From: Anderseniella sp963787895
GTDB taxonomy: Bacteria > Pseudomonadota > Alphaproteobacteria > Rhizobiales > Aestuariivirgaceae
Length of the DNA: 64,000 nucleotides
Assembly (NCBI GenBank): GCA_963787895.1
Contig: CAWBEX010000007.1
Location: forward strand, 434,001-498,000
Reading direction: 5' to 3'
Part shown: in pieces, positions 43,481 to 52,434 of the stretch
Layout of the letters: each line of letters starts with the position of its first letter
Position numbering within the stretch: the first letter of the stretch is position 1
Made by a program: the position numbers and the translations under genes
The notes under the pieces: model-generated
What the model was told of the DNA's origin: nothing
Databases searched by the model: none
What the model saw: only the letters and a program-made list of their open reading frames with translations

Positions 43481-44341
43481 ATGGCAGTGCGAAGGATATT
43501 GGTTCCTATCAGGAACGACGGCAAGGGCGAGAACGTTCTCGACCATGCGATAGCGCTGGCAAGCAAGTCGGGCCATGTCGAGGCTGTGCATTGCCGCCCT
43601 GCGCCGGATGATCTGATACCGTTTGGTGTGTCGGTTCCTGCAATTCTGCGAGATCAGATTTCCAGGTCAGGTGACGAACTGGCCACTGCCGAAGAAGCAA
43701 ATGTGACGGAACAGTTTCACGCCTATGCCAAGGCCAGAAAGTTGAAAATTGTGGAGCCCGGCAAGGCGCACCCTCAAGGTCAATTGTCGGCCACCTGGCG
43801 CATTGAACGCGGCAAGCAGGCCAACATCGTATCTGCCCGAGGCAGGCTAGCCGATGTGGTTTGTGTCGCCAAACCGGACCGCGACCGCGCGGTCGGGCGA
43901 AATACCCTGGAAGCGGCACTGATGAACACTGGCTCGCTGGTCCTGATGTGCCCGCCGTCCGCCCCGCCTCGCAGACTGGCAGTCGAAGTCGCTATCGCTT
44001 GGAACGGATCACGGGAAGCAGCACGTGCGGTTTCGCTTGCTTTGCCTTTGCTGGCTGCGGCGAAAAAGGTCACCATCTTGACGATTGGTGACGCGAGCCT
44101 GGAACTCAAAGCCGCACACCTGGCAAGTTTTCTGTTGGATCACGACATCAAAGCGGACCATTCAGATCTGGATGCGAGCGGCAATGCCGGCAAGATACTG
44201 CTTGCAGGCGCGGCATCAGCCGGTGCCGATACGTTGCTGATGGGGGCATACGGTTCCAGCCGCGGGCGGGAAATGGTGCTTGGAGGCGCCACGCAGTACG
44301 TAATTGACAGTGCAGAAATGCCTGTCCTGATGGCACATTGA
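43481..44341 (+). CDS. Tandem universal stress protein (UspA family)
   Basis: 286 residues with two Usp-like halves. The C-terminal half ends with GAYGSSRGREMVLGGATQYV and then MPVLMAH, containing the G-x2-G-x9-G ATP-binding turn of ATP-binding Usp proteins. The N-terminal half starts RRILVPIRNDGKGENVLDHA but its ATP motif is degenerate. Cytoplasmic. It is 36 bases after the formyltransferase-like gene and is probably co-transcribed with it. Its role in oxalate metabolism, if any, is unknown. Confidence 0.78.
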   Translation: MAVRRILVPIRNDGKGENVLDHAIALASKSGHVEAVHCRPAPDDLIPFGVSVPAILRDQISRSGDELATAEEANVTEQFHAYAKARKLKIVEPGKAHPQGQLSATWRIERGKQANIVSARGRLADVVCVAKPDRDRAVGRNTLEAALMNTGSLVLMCPPSAPPRRLAVEVAIAWNGSREAARAVSLALPLLAAAKKVTILTIGDASLELKAAHLASFLLDHDIKADHSDLDASGNAGKILLAGAASAGADTLLMGAYGSSRGREMVLGGATQYVIDSAEMPVLMAH

Positions 44342-44633
44342 GACGAATTGAACCGAAAGGAGGAGTAAGCAACCAGAAAACTGTCCGGTAAGCAGGCTAA
44401 CCGTCATGGTTTCCCTTGATGGTGGCTGGCAATCTGATAGCATCTCATGGTAATCTGGTATACCACACGCCAAAAATTATAAAATTCGTGTTGTGAATCA
44501 GATGGTTCCATATTGTGAAATGCAGCTAGCGTGCGCTGGTGTCAGTCATGGCAGTGTTGCATAGCGCTACTAGAAACTGGTGTCGGCATATTAAGTGCCG
44601 GTGCATAATTGATCCAAACGGGAGGAATCAAAA
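44342..44633. other. 292-base intergenic region before tctCBA
   Basis: Contains the second GntR-type palindrome and a candidate promoter (given separately). It also holds a strong Shine-Dalgarno-like GGAGGAG near 44357 that has no ORF after it, and a short inverted motif ATGG-TT-CCAT near 44502. I see no RNA gene. The tctC ribosome-binding site GGGAGGA lies at its end. Confidence 0.5.
44454..44483 (+). promoter_or_regulatory. Candidate promoter with GntR operator, copy 2
   Basis: The word TCTGGTATACCA (44454-44465), identical to that before the GntR gene, overlaps a plausible -35 element (CTGGTA, 44455-44460). TATAAA at 44478-44483 is 17 bases further and would be the -10. Binding of the regulator here should block transcription of the transporter genes. 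The promoter call is by eye and the -35 matches the consensus only partly. Confidence 0.55.
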
Positions 44634-45611
44634 ATGAAATTGACCAGAAGAATTGCTTTGGGTTTCATGTTTGCAGTCGGTATGTCTGCATCCGTGGCCA
44701 CTACGACCACTCCAGCACACGCATGGGAGCCTACCAAGCCGATCGACTTCGTGATCATGGCTGGCGCCGGTGGCGGTGCCGACCAGATTGCGCGCTTCGT
44801 TCAGTCAGTGGTTGAGAAGAATAAAATGTCATCACGCCCGCTGGTGCCCAACAACAAGGGCGGCGGTTCTGGCGCTGAAGCACTGATCGCACTAAAGGGT
44901 GCATCCGATCCAGACCACACTATTCTGGTAACGCTCAACTCTTTCTTCACCACCCCGCTGCGTCAGGCCAACCTTGGCATCGACATTCAGACCTTTACTC
45001 CTATCACCATGATGGGCGTGGATCCGTTTGTGCTTTGGGTGCACAAGGACAGCGGTATCACCACGTTCGAGCAATGGCTTGAAAAGGTGAAGGCCGACAA
45101 TGGCGAATATGTAATGGGTGGCACGGGCAAGGGTCAGGAAGACTCCATCGTGATCAAGTGGATGGAGCAGAACTACGACGTTAAGATCAAGTACATCCCT
45201 TACAAGGGCGGTGGTGCCGTCGCCAAGGATCTGGCAGGCAAGCAGATCATGGCGACCGTGAATAACCCATCCGAAGCCAAGGGCTTTTATGAGAACGGCG
45301 ACGTAATTCCGTTGATCGCGTTTTCTGACGAGCGCCTGCCGAACCTGCCGGATGTCCGCACCGTAAAGGAACTGGGCAAGGACTTCTCCTACTACAACCA
45401 GCGCGCCATCGTTGGTGCACCTGGTATGTCAGCCGATGCCGCGGCCTTCTACCGCGAGATGTTCCAGAAGGTATACGATTCCGAGGAATGGCAGGGTTAC
45501 ATGAAGTCGGAAAGCCTCGAAGGCCTGCCGATGGATGAAGCCAAGCAGCGCGAGTACTGGACAACCCAGGTTACCCGGCACACTGAACTGCTCAAGGCAC
45601 TCGGTGAGTAA
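44634..45611 (+). CDS. Tripartite tricarboxylate transporter substrate-binding protein (TctC family)
   Basis: 325 residues. A Sec signal peptide with Arg-Arg at 5-6 and cleavage after AHA near residue 31 is followed by the mature PTKPIDFVIMAGAGGGAD, the usual Bug/TctC start with the Gly-rich carboxylate-binding loop. It is periplasmic and delivers a carboxylate to TctAB, which use the ion gradient. GGGAGGAATC lies directly upstream. Because the operon has oxalate genes and a shared operator, oxalate or a related dicarboxylate is the best guess for the ligand; classical members take citrate, glutamate, tartrate or terephthalate. Confidence 0.88.
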   Translation: MKLTRRIALGFMFAVGMSASVATTTTPAHAWEPTKPIDFVIMAGAGGGADQIARFVQSVVEKNKMSSRPLVPNNKGGGSGAEALIALKGASDPDHTILVTLNSFFTTPLRQANLGIDIQTFTPITMMGVDPFVLWVHKDSGITTFEQWLEKVKADNGEYVMGGTGKGQEDSIVIKWMEQNYDVKIKYIPYKGGGAVAKDLAGKQIMATVNNPSEAKGFYENGDVIPLIAFSDERLPNLPDVRTVKELGKDFSYYNQRAIVGAPGMSADAAAFYREMFQKVYDSEEWQGYMKSESLEGLPMDEAKQREYWTTQVTRHTELLKALGE

Positions 45612-45639
45612 GCCTCAGGGCCACCAATAAAAGTCAGTC

Positions 45640-45671
45640 GGGGCAGGGCAGATACAACAACTGCCCGCCCC
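45640..45671 (+). terminator. Intercistronic hairpin after tctC
   Basis: GGGGC-A-GGGCAG (45640-45651) pairs with CTGCCC-GCCCC (45661-45671), with one bulged A and a 9-base loop. The stem is GC-rich and there is no T tract. As with the potD-like gene, it separates a binding-protein gene from the membrane genes and probably stabilises the upstream mRNA. Confidence 0.5.
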
Positions 45672-45752
45672 GGCGCTACCAAACCAATTTTCTCGACCTG
45701 TCGTGCAGGGGCGTGCAGCCTTTGTTGCGCGAAGTCTATGGGAGGGGCCGCC

Positions 45753-46256
45753 ATGCGGCGTGCAGAAATTATTGCAGCCGGAATTCTGGCAATCATGTCG
45801 ATTTACCTGATGTGGAAAAGCACGGAACTAGAAGTGCTCTACATTGCAGGTGAAGGGCCAGGTGGTGGTGCATGGCCTTTCTGGTTGTCTGCCATCATGC
45901 TTGTTTGCACAGCCATGATCGCATTTAACTGGTACCGCAGAACATCTCCGCCATCTCAGTCCACCGAACCGTTTCTTGATTCCTATGGCCGCAAGATGCT
46001 GCTTCTTGTTGGCGGCGGCATAACTGCTTTCATCGGGCTCACCCATGTCATCTCGATGTATGGAGCAATGTGTGTGTTCCTGATCTACTACCTGCGTTTC
46101 CTGGGCCGGCATACATGGTTTCTCACGCTGAGCATCGCGTTGACCGTGCCAGTTGTCTTCTTCTTCTTCTTCGAGGCGCTGATGCGCATCACGCTGCCCA
46201 AGGGTTGGAAGTTCACCGAGCCATTGTTCAATTGGCTCAACAATTTCATCTACTGA
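45753..46256 (+). CDS. Tripartite tricarboxylate transporter small membrane subunit (TctB family)
   Basis: 167 residues with four spans and the usual layout: an N-terminal span, a glycine-rich GPGGGAWPFW segment, and a Phe-rich final span (VFFFFFEALMRITLPKG). That final motif is characteristic of TctB. ATG 45753 is chosen over 45738 because GGGAGGGG then lies 5 bases upstream. It partners the large subunit encoded 54 bases downstream. Confidence 0.85.
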   Translation: MRRAEIIAAGILAIMSIYLMWKSTELEVLYIAGEGPGGGAWPFWLSAIMLVCTAMIAFNWYRRTSPPSQSTEPFLDSYGRKMLLLVGGGITAFIGLTHVISMYGAMCVFLIYYLRFLGRHTWFLTLSIALTVPVVFFFFFEALMRITLPKGWKFTEPLFNWLNNFIY

Positions 46257-46310
46257 TCATCCCAATGCCGCCGTTGTAACGGCAGCGCGGACAGGAAGGT
46301 AAAGCACACC

Positions 46311-47831
46311 ATGTTGGAAGTTCTCGGATTACTCGGTGACGGTTTTCTGGTGGCATTGCAACCACTCAACCTGTTGCTAATCATCGTGGGCGTGACGCTG
46401 GGGCTGTTCATCGGTGCCATGCCCGGACTTGGCTCAGTCAACGGTGTCGCCATCCTGTTGCCTATTACCTTTCTGGTACCGCCTGGCTCGGCCATTATCT
46501 TCCTGGCAGCTATCTATTATGGCGCGATGTATGGGGGCGCGATCAGTTCGATCACGCTTGGCATTCCGGGAGCCTCGACAGCGGTTGCAACCACATTTGA
46601 CGGCCGGCCGTTGGCCATGAAGGGCCGCGCTAGCCTGGCTCTGGTTACTGCAGCACTGGCTTCCTTTATTGGAGGCACAGTCGCAAACCTTCTGTTCACG
46701 GCGTTCGCCCCGCCATTGGCGGCCGTAGCCCTGAGCTTTGGTCCGCCTGAGATATTTGCCCTGATGCTGCTGGCATTTGCCACGTTTGTCGGGCTGGGCG
46801 GCGACGACATACCCAAGACCATTTTCTCGATCTGCATTGGTCTGGTGCTGGCGGCCGTAGGCTATGATGAAATCTCAGGCGCGCCTCGGTTGGTCTTCTT
46901 CGACATTACGGGGTTCCTGCATGGCATCAACTTCCTGGTTCTGGCAATCGGTGTGTACGGCATCGGCGAGATGCTGTGGACCATCAACTCCACTCGCGGC
47001 AAGGTCACAACGACCACTGCCAAGTTCTCGGTGAAGGGTGTTATCGAAGACAGCAAGGAAGGCATGCGGCGTGGTTGGAAGGGCGTCACGATCGGGTCTT
47101 TTCTTGGCTTCTTTGTTGGCATTCTGCCGGCAGCTGGCGCCACTCCGGGTTCGCTGATGAGTTATGGCGTTGCCAAGATGCTTGCGAGGGATCCGAAGGA
47201 GTATGGCCAGGGCCACCCGGGCGGTGTTGCAGCGCCTGAAGCGGCTAACAATTCGGCATCCACCGGATCGATGCTGCCAATGCTGACACTTGGCATCCCG
47301 GGCTCGCCCACTACCGCCATCCTGCTCGGCGGTATGGTTATCTGGGGGCTGACACCGGGGCCGCGTCTGTTCGTTGAACAAAGTGAATTTGTGTGGGGCC
47401 TGATTGGGTCGTTCTATGTCTCCAACTTCTTCGCACTGGTAGTGAATCTGGCTTTTATTCCGGTCTTCATCTGGATGCTTCGCATGCCGTTTACTGTTCT
47501 GGCTCCGATGATATTCGTACTATCGGTTGTGGGCGGGTACGCTGCGACCCGCGACATGCACGATGTCTGGCTTATGTTGATTTTCGGTATAGGTGCTTTC
47601 TTCCTGCGTAAGCTGGATTACCCCGTCGCGCCCGCAGTGCTGGCCATCGTTCTTGGCCCGATAGCTGAACCGACCTTGCGGCAATCGTTGCTGTTGTCTT
47701 CCGGCGATCCCTCAATCTTCTTTACCAGGCCAATTGCGGGGCCGATCACGATAATTGCCATCATCCTTATCTTCTTGCCGCTTATCAAACTGATGTGGCC
47801 GAAGAAAACAGCTGGCAAGACTGCAGTCTGA
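46311..47831 (+). CDS. Tripartite tricarboxylate transporter large permease (TctA family)
   Basis: 506 residues, about 11-12 spans. Diagnostic Gly/Pro-rich blocks are GLFIGAMPGLGSVNGVAILL near residue 30, YGGAISSITLGIPG near 70, and TLGIPGSPTTAILLGG near 325. It forms the membrane channel with TctB and works with TctC. It ends the oxalate/transporter module, and a strong terminator follows the stop after 43 bases. Confidence 0.9.
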   Translation: MLEVLGLLGDGFLVALQPLNLLLIIVGVTLGLFIGAMPGLGSVNGVAILLPITFLVPPGSAIIFLAAIYYGAMYGGAISSITLGIPGASTAVATTFDGRPLAMKGRASLALVTAALASFIGGTVANLLFTAFAPPLAAVALSFGPPEIFALMLLAFATFVGLGGDDIPKTIFSICIGLVLAAVGYDEISGAPRLVFFDITGFLHGINFLVLAIGVYGIGEMLWTINSTRGKVTTTTAKFSVKGVIEDSKEGMRRGWKGVTIGSFLGFFVGILPAAGATPGSLMSYGVAKMLARDPKEYGQGHPGGVAAPEAANNSASTGSMLPMLTLGIPGSPTTAILLGGMVIWGLTPGPRLFVEQSEFVWGLIGSFYVSNFFALVVNLAFIPVFIWMLRMPFTVLAPMIFVLSVVGGYAATRDMHDVWLMLIFGIGAFFLRKLDYPVAPAVLAIVLGPIAEPTLRQSLLLSSGDPSIFFTRPIAGPITIIAIILIFLPLIKLMWPKKTAGKTAV

Positions 47832-47874
47832 CGAAGCAGCCCATGGTTTTCTGAACTCGACTGCACAATCAAAC

Positions 47875-47908
47875 AAAAAACCGCCTGGTAAATCTCGGGC
47901 GGTTTTTT
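47875..47908 (+). terminator. Rho-independent terminator after tctA
   Basis: AAAAAACCGCC (47875-47885) pairs perfectly with GGCGGTTTTTT (47898-47908) across a 12-base loop. The A tract, GC stem and T run are all present, so this works in both directions and closes the oxalate module. Confidence 0.9.
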
Positions 47909-47992
47909 CGTACACTTATTGCTTGAACTCGGTGTTTGGTTTCGGCGAAACTGATATCTGGTCTTTATGCTGCAGCAGGTCAGGGAAATCCC

Positions 47993-48868
47993 ATGCGTCT
48001 AGATAATGAAGAAACTAGTTCTAATGTTGAGGACCGGCGCGGACAAGGCGGTTCTGGCCGCGGCGGCTTCCGGGTTCCCATGGGGCGACGCGGAGGAGGC
48101 ATTGGCCTGGGAACGATCCTGATCCTTGGGATCATGTGGCTGGTGTTCGGCATCAATCCGCTTGAAATGCTGGGCGGTGGATTCGCACCACAACAACAGC
48201 AGCAAATTCCACAGACGCAGTCACAACAGCTTGACCCGGCCGCTCAGGACGAGTGGGGGCAATTTGCCGGCAAGGTGTTGAATACCACCGAGCGCACGTG
48301 GACAAAGGTTTTTCAGCAGAATGGCAAATCCTATGAGGCGCCACGCATGGTGCTGTTCTCTGGTTTTGTTCAGTCGGCCTGCGGTGCCGCCCAGTCGGCC
48401 ATGGGGCCATTCTATTGTCCACGCGATTCCAAGGTCTACATTGACCTCAGCTTTTTCCGAGACATGCAGTCAAGGCTCGGGGCCGGCGGCGACTTTGCTT
48501 ATGCCTACGTGATTGCCCACGAAGTTGGCCACCACATTCAAAACCAGTTGGGCATTGCCGATAAGGTTACTGCGGCGCGCATGCGGGTGTCGCAGGCTGA
48601 GGGCAATCAGCTGTCTGTGCGGATGGAGTTGCAGGCAGACTGCTTTGCGGGCGTGTGGGCTAATGACAATCGCAGCATTCTGGAAAGCGGCGATATAGAA
48701 GAGGGGCTCAATGCAGCCACTGCCATCGGTGATGACAGGCTGCAAAAGCGCAGCCAGGGCTATGTCGTACCGGAAAGCTTCACTCACGGCACTTCTGCAC
48801 AACGTGTCGAATGGTTCAAACGTGGCATTCAGAGCGGCAACCTGGCTTCCTGCGATACTTTTGGCTGA
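47993..48868 (+). CDS. Neutral zinc metallopeptidase, YpfJ family
   Basis: 291 residues. An N-terminal Gly/Arg-rich cytoplasmic segment with NVEDRRG (a hallmark of the family) leads to one membrane span (GLGTILILGIMWLVFG). A periplasmic domain with the HEXXH zinc motif (AHEVGHHIQN) and downstream Glu follows. The Gln-rich linker after the span is also typical. The true start is ATG 47993, matching the family N-terminus MRLDNEETS; the longer frame from 47936 adds nothing recognisable. Physiological substrate unknown. Confidence 0.88.
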   Translation: MRLDNEETSSNVEDRRGQGGSGRGGFRVPMGRRGGGIGLGTILILGIMWLVFGINPLEMLGGGFAPQQQQQIPQTQSQQLDPAAQDEWGQFAGKVLNTTERTWTKVFQQNGKSYEAPRMVLFSGFVQSACGAAQSAMGPFYCPRDSKVYIDLSFFRDMQSRLGAGGDFAYAYVIAHEVGHHIQNQLGIADKVTAARMRVSQAEGNQLSVRMELQADCFAGVWANDNRSILESGDIEEGLNAATAIGDDRLQKRSQGYVVPESFTHGTSAQRVEWFKRGIQSGNLASCDTFG

Positions 48869-48894
48869 AACCGGCTGCACAGTTCAATAAAAAG

Positions 48895-48922
48895 GGGGTA
48901 CCTGAGTAGTCTCAGATACCCC
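48895..48922. terminator. Hairpin between convergent genes
   Basis: GGGGTACCTGAG (48895-48906) pairs with CTCAGATACCCC (48911-48922) with one C-A mismatch and a 4-base loop. It lies between the YpfJ-like gene and the minus-strand small membrane protein gene and probably ends transcription from both sides. Confidence 0.6.
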
Positions 48923-48948
48923 TAATGTATTTCTCGGGTTTGGGCGCG

Positions 48949-49239
48949 TTAGCCCATCAGCTTGTTCTTCAGCATCCCGACGATGGCCTGAACAACAAGG
49001 CCGCCAACGCCGCCACCGACGAGCTGACCTGCCAATGCGCCAATGTCCATACCGGTAGACGCGTCGCCACCGGCTGCACCGAGCAGTCCGCCCAGCAATG
49101 AGCCGCCGCCAACGCCGCCAAGTGCGCCTGCAATCAGATTGCCAGCTGTGCCCATGTTTGAACCGCTGATCATTTTGCCGCCAGCTGTTCCGCCTACGGC
49201 GCCGCCAACTGCTTGTACGATAAGTGAGGTGAGATCCAT
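48949..49239 (-). CDS. Small glycine-rich membrane-associated protein, function unknown
   Basis: 96 residues built of repeated Gly/Ala/Leu stretches (VGGAVGGTAGGK, LGGVGGGSLLGGLLG, LVGGGVGGLVVQAIVG) ending in a basic tail MLKNKLMG. The glycine-zipper-like spacing suggests membrane insertion or oligomerisation. ATG 49239 is used because GAGGGA lies 6 bases upstream; the open frame extends 9 codons further. Similar short proteins occur widely in alphaproteobacteria without assigned function. It has its own transcription unit. Confidence 0.7.
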   Translation of the reverse strand: MDLTSLIVQAVGGAVGGTAGGKMISGSNMGTAGNLIAGALGGVGGGSLLGGLLGAAGGDASTGMDIGALAGQLVGGGVGGLVVQAIVGMLKNKLMG

Positions 49240-49374
49240 CGTTGTTCCCTCTCGATAGGATTTCAATAGAGGCAGGTCATAAGTGCCTACCGCACCTCAA
49301 ACTGTAGCGACATTGCCACCGCGCACAAAGACAAATCATTACGGTATACAAGCATAGGTTGTTTTAGTGGTTGT

Positions 49375-50838
49375 TTAGTAGGCATTTGCCGCATTTTTGG
49401 GTGAAATCAGTGCAAAAGGCGTCTTCAAAATAATCTGCAAATCCAACCACAGCGACCATTGATCGATGTATTCCAGGTCATACTTCACCCGATTCGCTAT
49501 CTTTTCGTGGGTGTCTGTTTCACCTCTCCAGCCATTGATCTGGGCCCAGCCCGTGATGCCGGGCTTGACCTTGTGGCGTGCGAAGTACCCATCGACAACC
49601 TGCTCATACAACTCTGCCGCTGCCTTGGCCTGCGTGGCGTGAGGGCGTGGACCGACCAGTGACAAGCTGCCGGAAAGTACGTTGAACAGCTGCGGCAGTT
49701 CATCAATTGAGGTGCGGCGGATAAGGCGCCCGACACGGGTGACGCGCGGGTCATCCCTGGTCACCAGTTTCGATGCGTTGGCATCACTCGTTTCAATGAA
49801 CATTGAACGGAACTTCCAGACTTCAACGAGCTCATTGTTGAAGCCATATCGCTTCTGCTTGAAGATGACTGGGCCATTTGATTCCAGTCTTATGGCGAGT
49901 GCCGTTGCAAGCATGACAGGCGATAGTGCCACCAGGGCCAATGCACCAATCACCCTGTCCATGGCAGACTTCAGTACCGAACTCCAACCCGTAAGCGGAC
50001 GGTCGAATACTGACAGCATTGGCAAGTTGCCAAGATATTCATAGGCGGTCGGTGCAAACCGCAGCCTGGTCGCCTGTCCTGAAATGCGGATATTTACCGG
50101 CAGTTCCCATAACTTCTTGAGAACCTGGAGCAGGCGCTCTTCAGCGGACACGGGAATGGCAACAATGATCAGGTCGATGCGGTTCTTCCTGGCGAAGGCG
50201 CCGAGTTCGTTGATAGTGCCGAGCTTGCGATGCGACCTGACCGAAGCCGGAGAACGCTTGTCATCACGGTCATCGAACAGCCCGACGATTTCGACGTCAG
50301 ACTTGCTGGAATGCTCGAGCAGCTGAATAGCCTCTTCAGCGGCCGTGCCACCGCCAACAATGACAATCCGTTGACGCAACATGCCTGCTTCCACTCTGGG
50401 TCTCAGCCAGCTCGAGACCGCCAATCTGGAGATTACGAAATGCCCTGCCGGCAGAATCAGCCATCCGGCAAGCCAGGAAACTGGCAGGCTGAACATGAGC
50501 CACTCAGTTGTCAGGTACACGACGACACCGGCCAAACCGCTGAATGCGGCAGCCAGCAGCATGCTGCGGACAGGGCGAATGAGAGATGCAATTTCATAGG
50601 CTCCAAGCCAGCGCAACCCCAGTAGGGTGGCGAAGACCATGACCAGATTCATGAAGGTCATCTGGATTGCCGTTTCCTGTGGCAAGATCAGGCTGGAGTG
50701 CATGAACAGCATCATCGTGCCGAAAAACAAAACGGCAAAGTCGCACAGCTTCAAGATTCGCTGTACAATCGCTGGTTCCAGAAAGCTGTTTGAAATGCCT
50801 GCAAATGTGGCCTGTGACGGTGTTGCCGTAGTCATCAT
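49375..50838 (-). CDS. Exopolysaccharide-initiating sugar transferase (undecaprenyl-phosphate sugar-1-phosphate transferase, WcaJ/ExoY-type)
   Basis: 487 residues. Four or five N-terminal spans, then a CoA_binding_3-like Rossmann domain (VIVGGGTAAEEAIQLL near residue 150), a further span, and the C-terminal bacterial sugar transferase domain. That domain has KFRSM, RDDPRVTRVGRLIRR, SIDELPQLFNVLSG and KPGITGWAQINGWRG, all signatures of polyprenyl-phosphate hexose-1-phosphate transferases. It transfers the first sugar of a surface polysaccharide to undecaprenyl phosphate. The start 50838 follows GGAAGGTG. No other polysaccharide genes are in the window. Confidence 0.9.
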   Translation of the reverse strand: MMTTATPSQATFAGISNSFLEPAIVQRILKLCDFAVLFFGTMMLFMHSSLILPQETAIQMTFMNLVMVFATLLGLRWLGAYEIASLIRPVRSMLLAAAFSGLAGVVVYLTTEWLMFSLPVSWLAGWLILPAGHFVISRLAVSSWLRPRVEAGMLRQRIVIVGGGTAAEEAIQLLEHSSKSDVEIVGLFDDRDDKRSPASVRSHRKLGTINELGAFARKNRIDLIIVAIPVSAEERLLQVLKKLWELPVNIRISGQATRLRFAPTAYEYLGNLPMLSVFDRPLTGWSSVLKSAMDRVIGALALVALSPVMLATALAIRLESNGPVIFKQKRYGFNNELVEVWKFRSMFIETSDANASKLVTRDDPRVTRVGRLIRRTSIDELPQLFNVLSGSLSLVGPRPHATQAKAAAELYEQVVDGYFARHKVKPGITGWAQINGWRGETDTHEKIANRVKYDLEYIDQWSLWLDLQIILKTPFALISPKNAANAY

Positions 50839-51097
50839 GTCACCTTCCATGTAGATGCACCCGGTGATTGGCATGTTTGCCACGGGGTCTTGCCTGTTGG
50901 CTCAGCTTGCATCCATGAGCGTTAAGCGCGGGTGAAATGATCTGGTTAACAACCTTCGGTTGGCGATGCGGAGAGGCTCCTGATCATCGTGTTAAAGCTA
51001 TAGTTACCATCCGCCATGATACTGCCAGGAAGATAAAGCAGCATTACCACTGTCTTAGCGGTCAACGCGGGCAGCCAAACAGTATCTGGAGTCCCTA

Positions 51098-51514
51098 ATG
51101 AAGAAGTTTCTTGCCGCCCTGGTTTGCTCTTTGCCTCTCGCAATGCAAACGACCGTATCTGTTGCCGAGGATCTGTCACTCGAGCCTGAAGCCATTGAGG
51201 GGCTGTTTCCCGGGCACTATGAGGCACAGGTGGCCGGAGGTTACCGGTTGCTGATTGCTGCAAAGAGTGATGGCACCATGATGGGCCGTGCCTTTGGCAG
51301 GGAAGACAAGGGAAAGTGGGTGATCAAGGACGAGGAGCTTTGCATTTCGTGGCGCTCCTGGACCCGCGGCAAATACAAATGTGGCTCGATCATGCAGAAC
51401 GGTGAGTGGTATGTCGCAACCAACACCCAGGACGGTGAGACCATGAAGTTCAAGCCAGTCAGCAAGCGCGAGGTTTACTCTGCCAGCGTTAATACTGCTC
51501 GCGTCCGGGATTAG
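51098..51514 (+). CDS. Small secreted protein, function unknown
   Basis: 138 residues with a Sec signal peptide (Lys-Lys at 2-3, core LAALVCSLPLA, cleavage near SVA, residue 22). The mature part is beta-rich with two Cys (EELCISW and KYKCGSI) that may form a disulfide, and resembles small periplasmic lipocalin-like or DUF995-type proteins, but I am not certain of any family. It is convergent with the DMT transporter gene and overlaps it by 4 bases at the stops. A 214-base gap before it contains only a small CAACC-TTC-GGTTG hairpin near 50949. Confidence 0.7.
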   Translation: MKKFLAALVCSLPLAMQTTVSVAEDLSLEPEAIEGLFPGHYEAQVAGGYRLLIAAKSDGTMMGRAFGREDKGKWVIKDEELCISWRSWTRGKYKCGSIMQNGEWYVATNTQDGETMKFKPVSKREVYSASVNTARVRD

Positions 51515-52434
51515 CGCCTTCCCAGCCTTTTCACCAACCTTCCATCAATGACGGCAAGGCCTGCGAAAATCAGGACCATGCCGGCAATGTGACGTGCTTC
51601 CAGCACTTCGTTCAGAAACAGGATTCCCAACAGCGTTGCTATTGGCGGAATAAGGAACGTGACCAGCGCCAGGTTTGTCGCACCGGCACTTTGCAGAATC
51701 CGGAAGTACAGTATGTAGGCGAGCGATGTGCTGGCCAGCGCAAGCATAACAACAGCGGCGATGGTCGCCGCACCAGGAACGGGCAATGTCCACACCCGGT
51801 CCGCAAACATCGCCATCGGCAACAGCATCATTGCGGAGCAACTGACCTGTCCTGTTGCAGTCGCGACCGGATTTATCCCCATGGATTTGAAACGCTTGCC
51901 AAAAACACTGGCAAAACCATAGGAGATGGCCGCGCAGAGTACTGCCAGCTGTGCCAGAACTCCATCGCCCAACCCCGAGATTGCCTGCGTTCCAACCATC
52001 CACCCGACACCGCCCAGACCAATCAGAACACCCACCAGCTTGCGGCCGCTGAAGCGTTCGTCATATGTCAGGACGCTAGCCACCAAAATAGTGAAAAACG
52101 GCGTGGTAGCGTTCAGGATTGAGGCCAGACCGGAGGCGATATGTTGTTGGCCCCACACGATTAATGTAAAGGGAATGGCGTTGTTGAGCAGCCCCATGCC
52201 CGCAAATGATGCCCAGACCCGCATGTCGCGCGGCATCGAAATGCGCGCAAGTTTCACGAAAGCCCACAGTCCAACAGCACCCAGTACGAGCCGGCAGGCC
52301 ACGATGGTCAACGGCGGAAGCTCTTTGACCGCAATGCCGACTGTGAAAAACGATCCACCCCAAACTGCGGCAAGAGCAACCAGCATGCCCCATTCTGCAG
52401 GCCCCATCTGCTGCTTGATTTCACTCTTGCTCAT
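51511..52434 (-). CDS. EamA/DMT-superfamily transporter
   Basis: 307 residues with ten predicted spans in two EamA repeats (LVALAAVWGGSFFTVGIA near the start and a second repeat from LAQLAVLCAAISYGFASVFGKR). The open frame extends about 100 codons upstream, but that extension is polar and unlike the family. ATG 52434 gives the normal N-terminus MSKSEIKQQMGPAEWG. Likely exporter of a small metabolite. The gene follows the aminotransferase operon with a 109-base gap. Confidence 0.82.
   Translation of the reverse strand: MSKSEIKQQMGPAEWGMLVALAAVWGGSFFTVGIAVKELPPLTIVACRLVLGAVGLWAFVKLARISMPRDMRVWASFAGMGLLNNAIPFTLIVWGQQHIASGLASILNATTPFFTILVASVLTYDERFSGRKLVGVLIGLGGVGWMVGTQAISGLGDGVLAQLAVLCAAISYGFASVFGKRFKSMGINPVATATGQVSCSAMMLLPMAMFADRVWTLPVPGAATIAAVVMLALASTSLAYILYFRILQSAGATNLALVTFLIPPIATLLGILFLNEVLEARHIAGMVLIFAGLAVIDGRLVKRLGRR

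Noticed and set aside
44350..44370. Shine-Dalgarno-like GGAGGAG after the Usp gene
   Set aside because: No start codon or open frame follows at a useful distance; possibly a remnant or chance.
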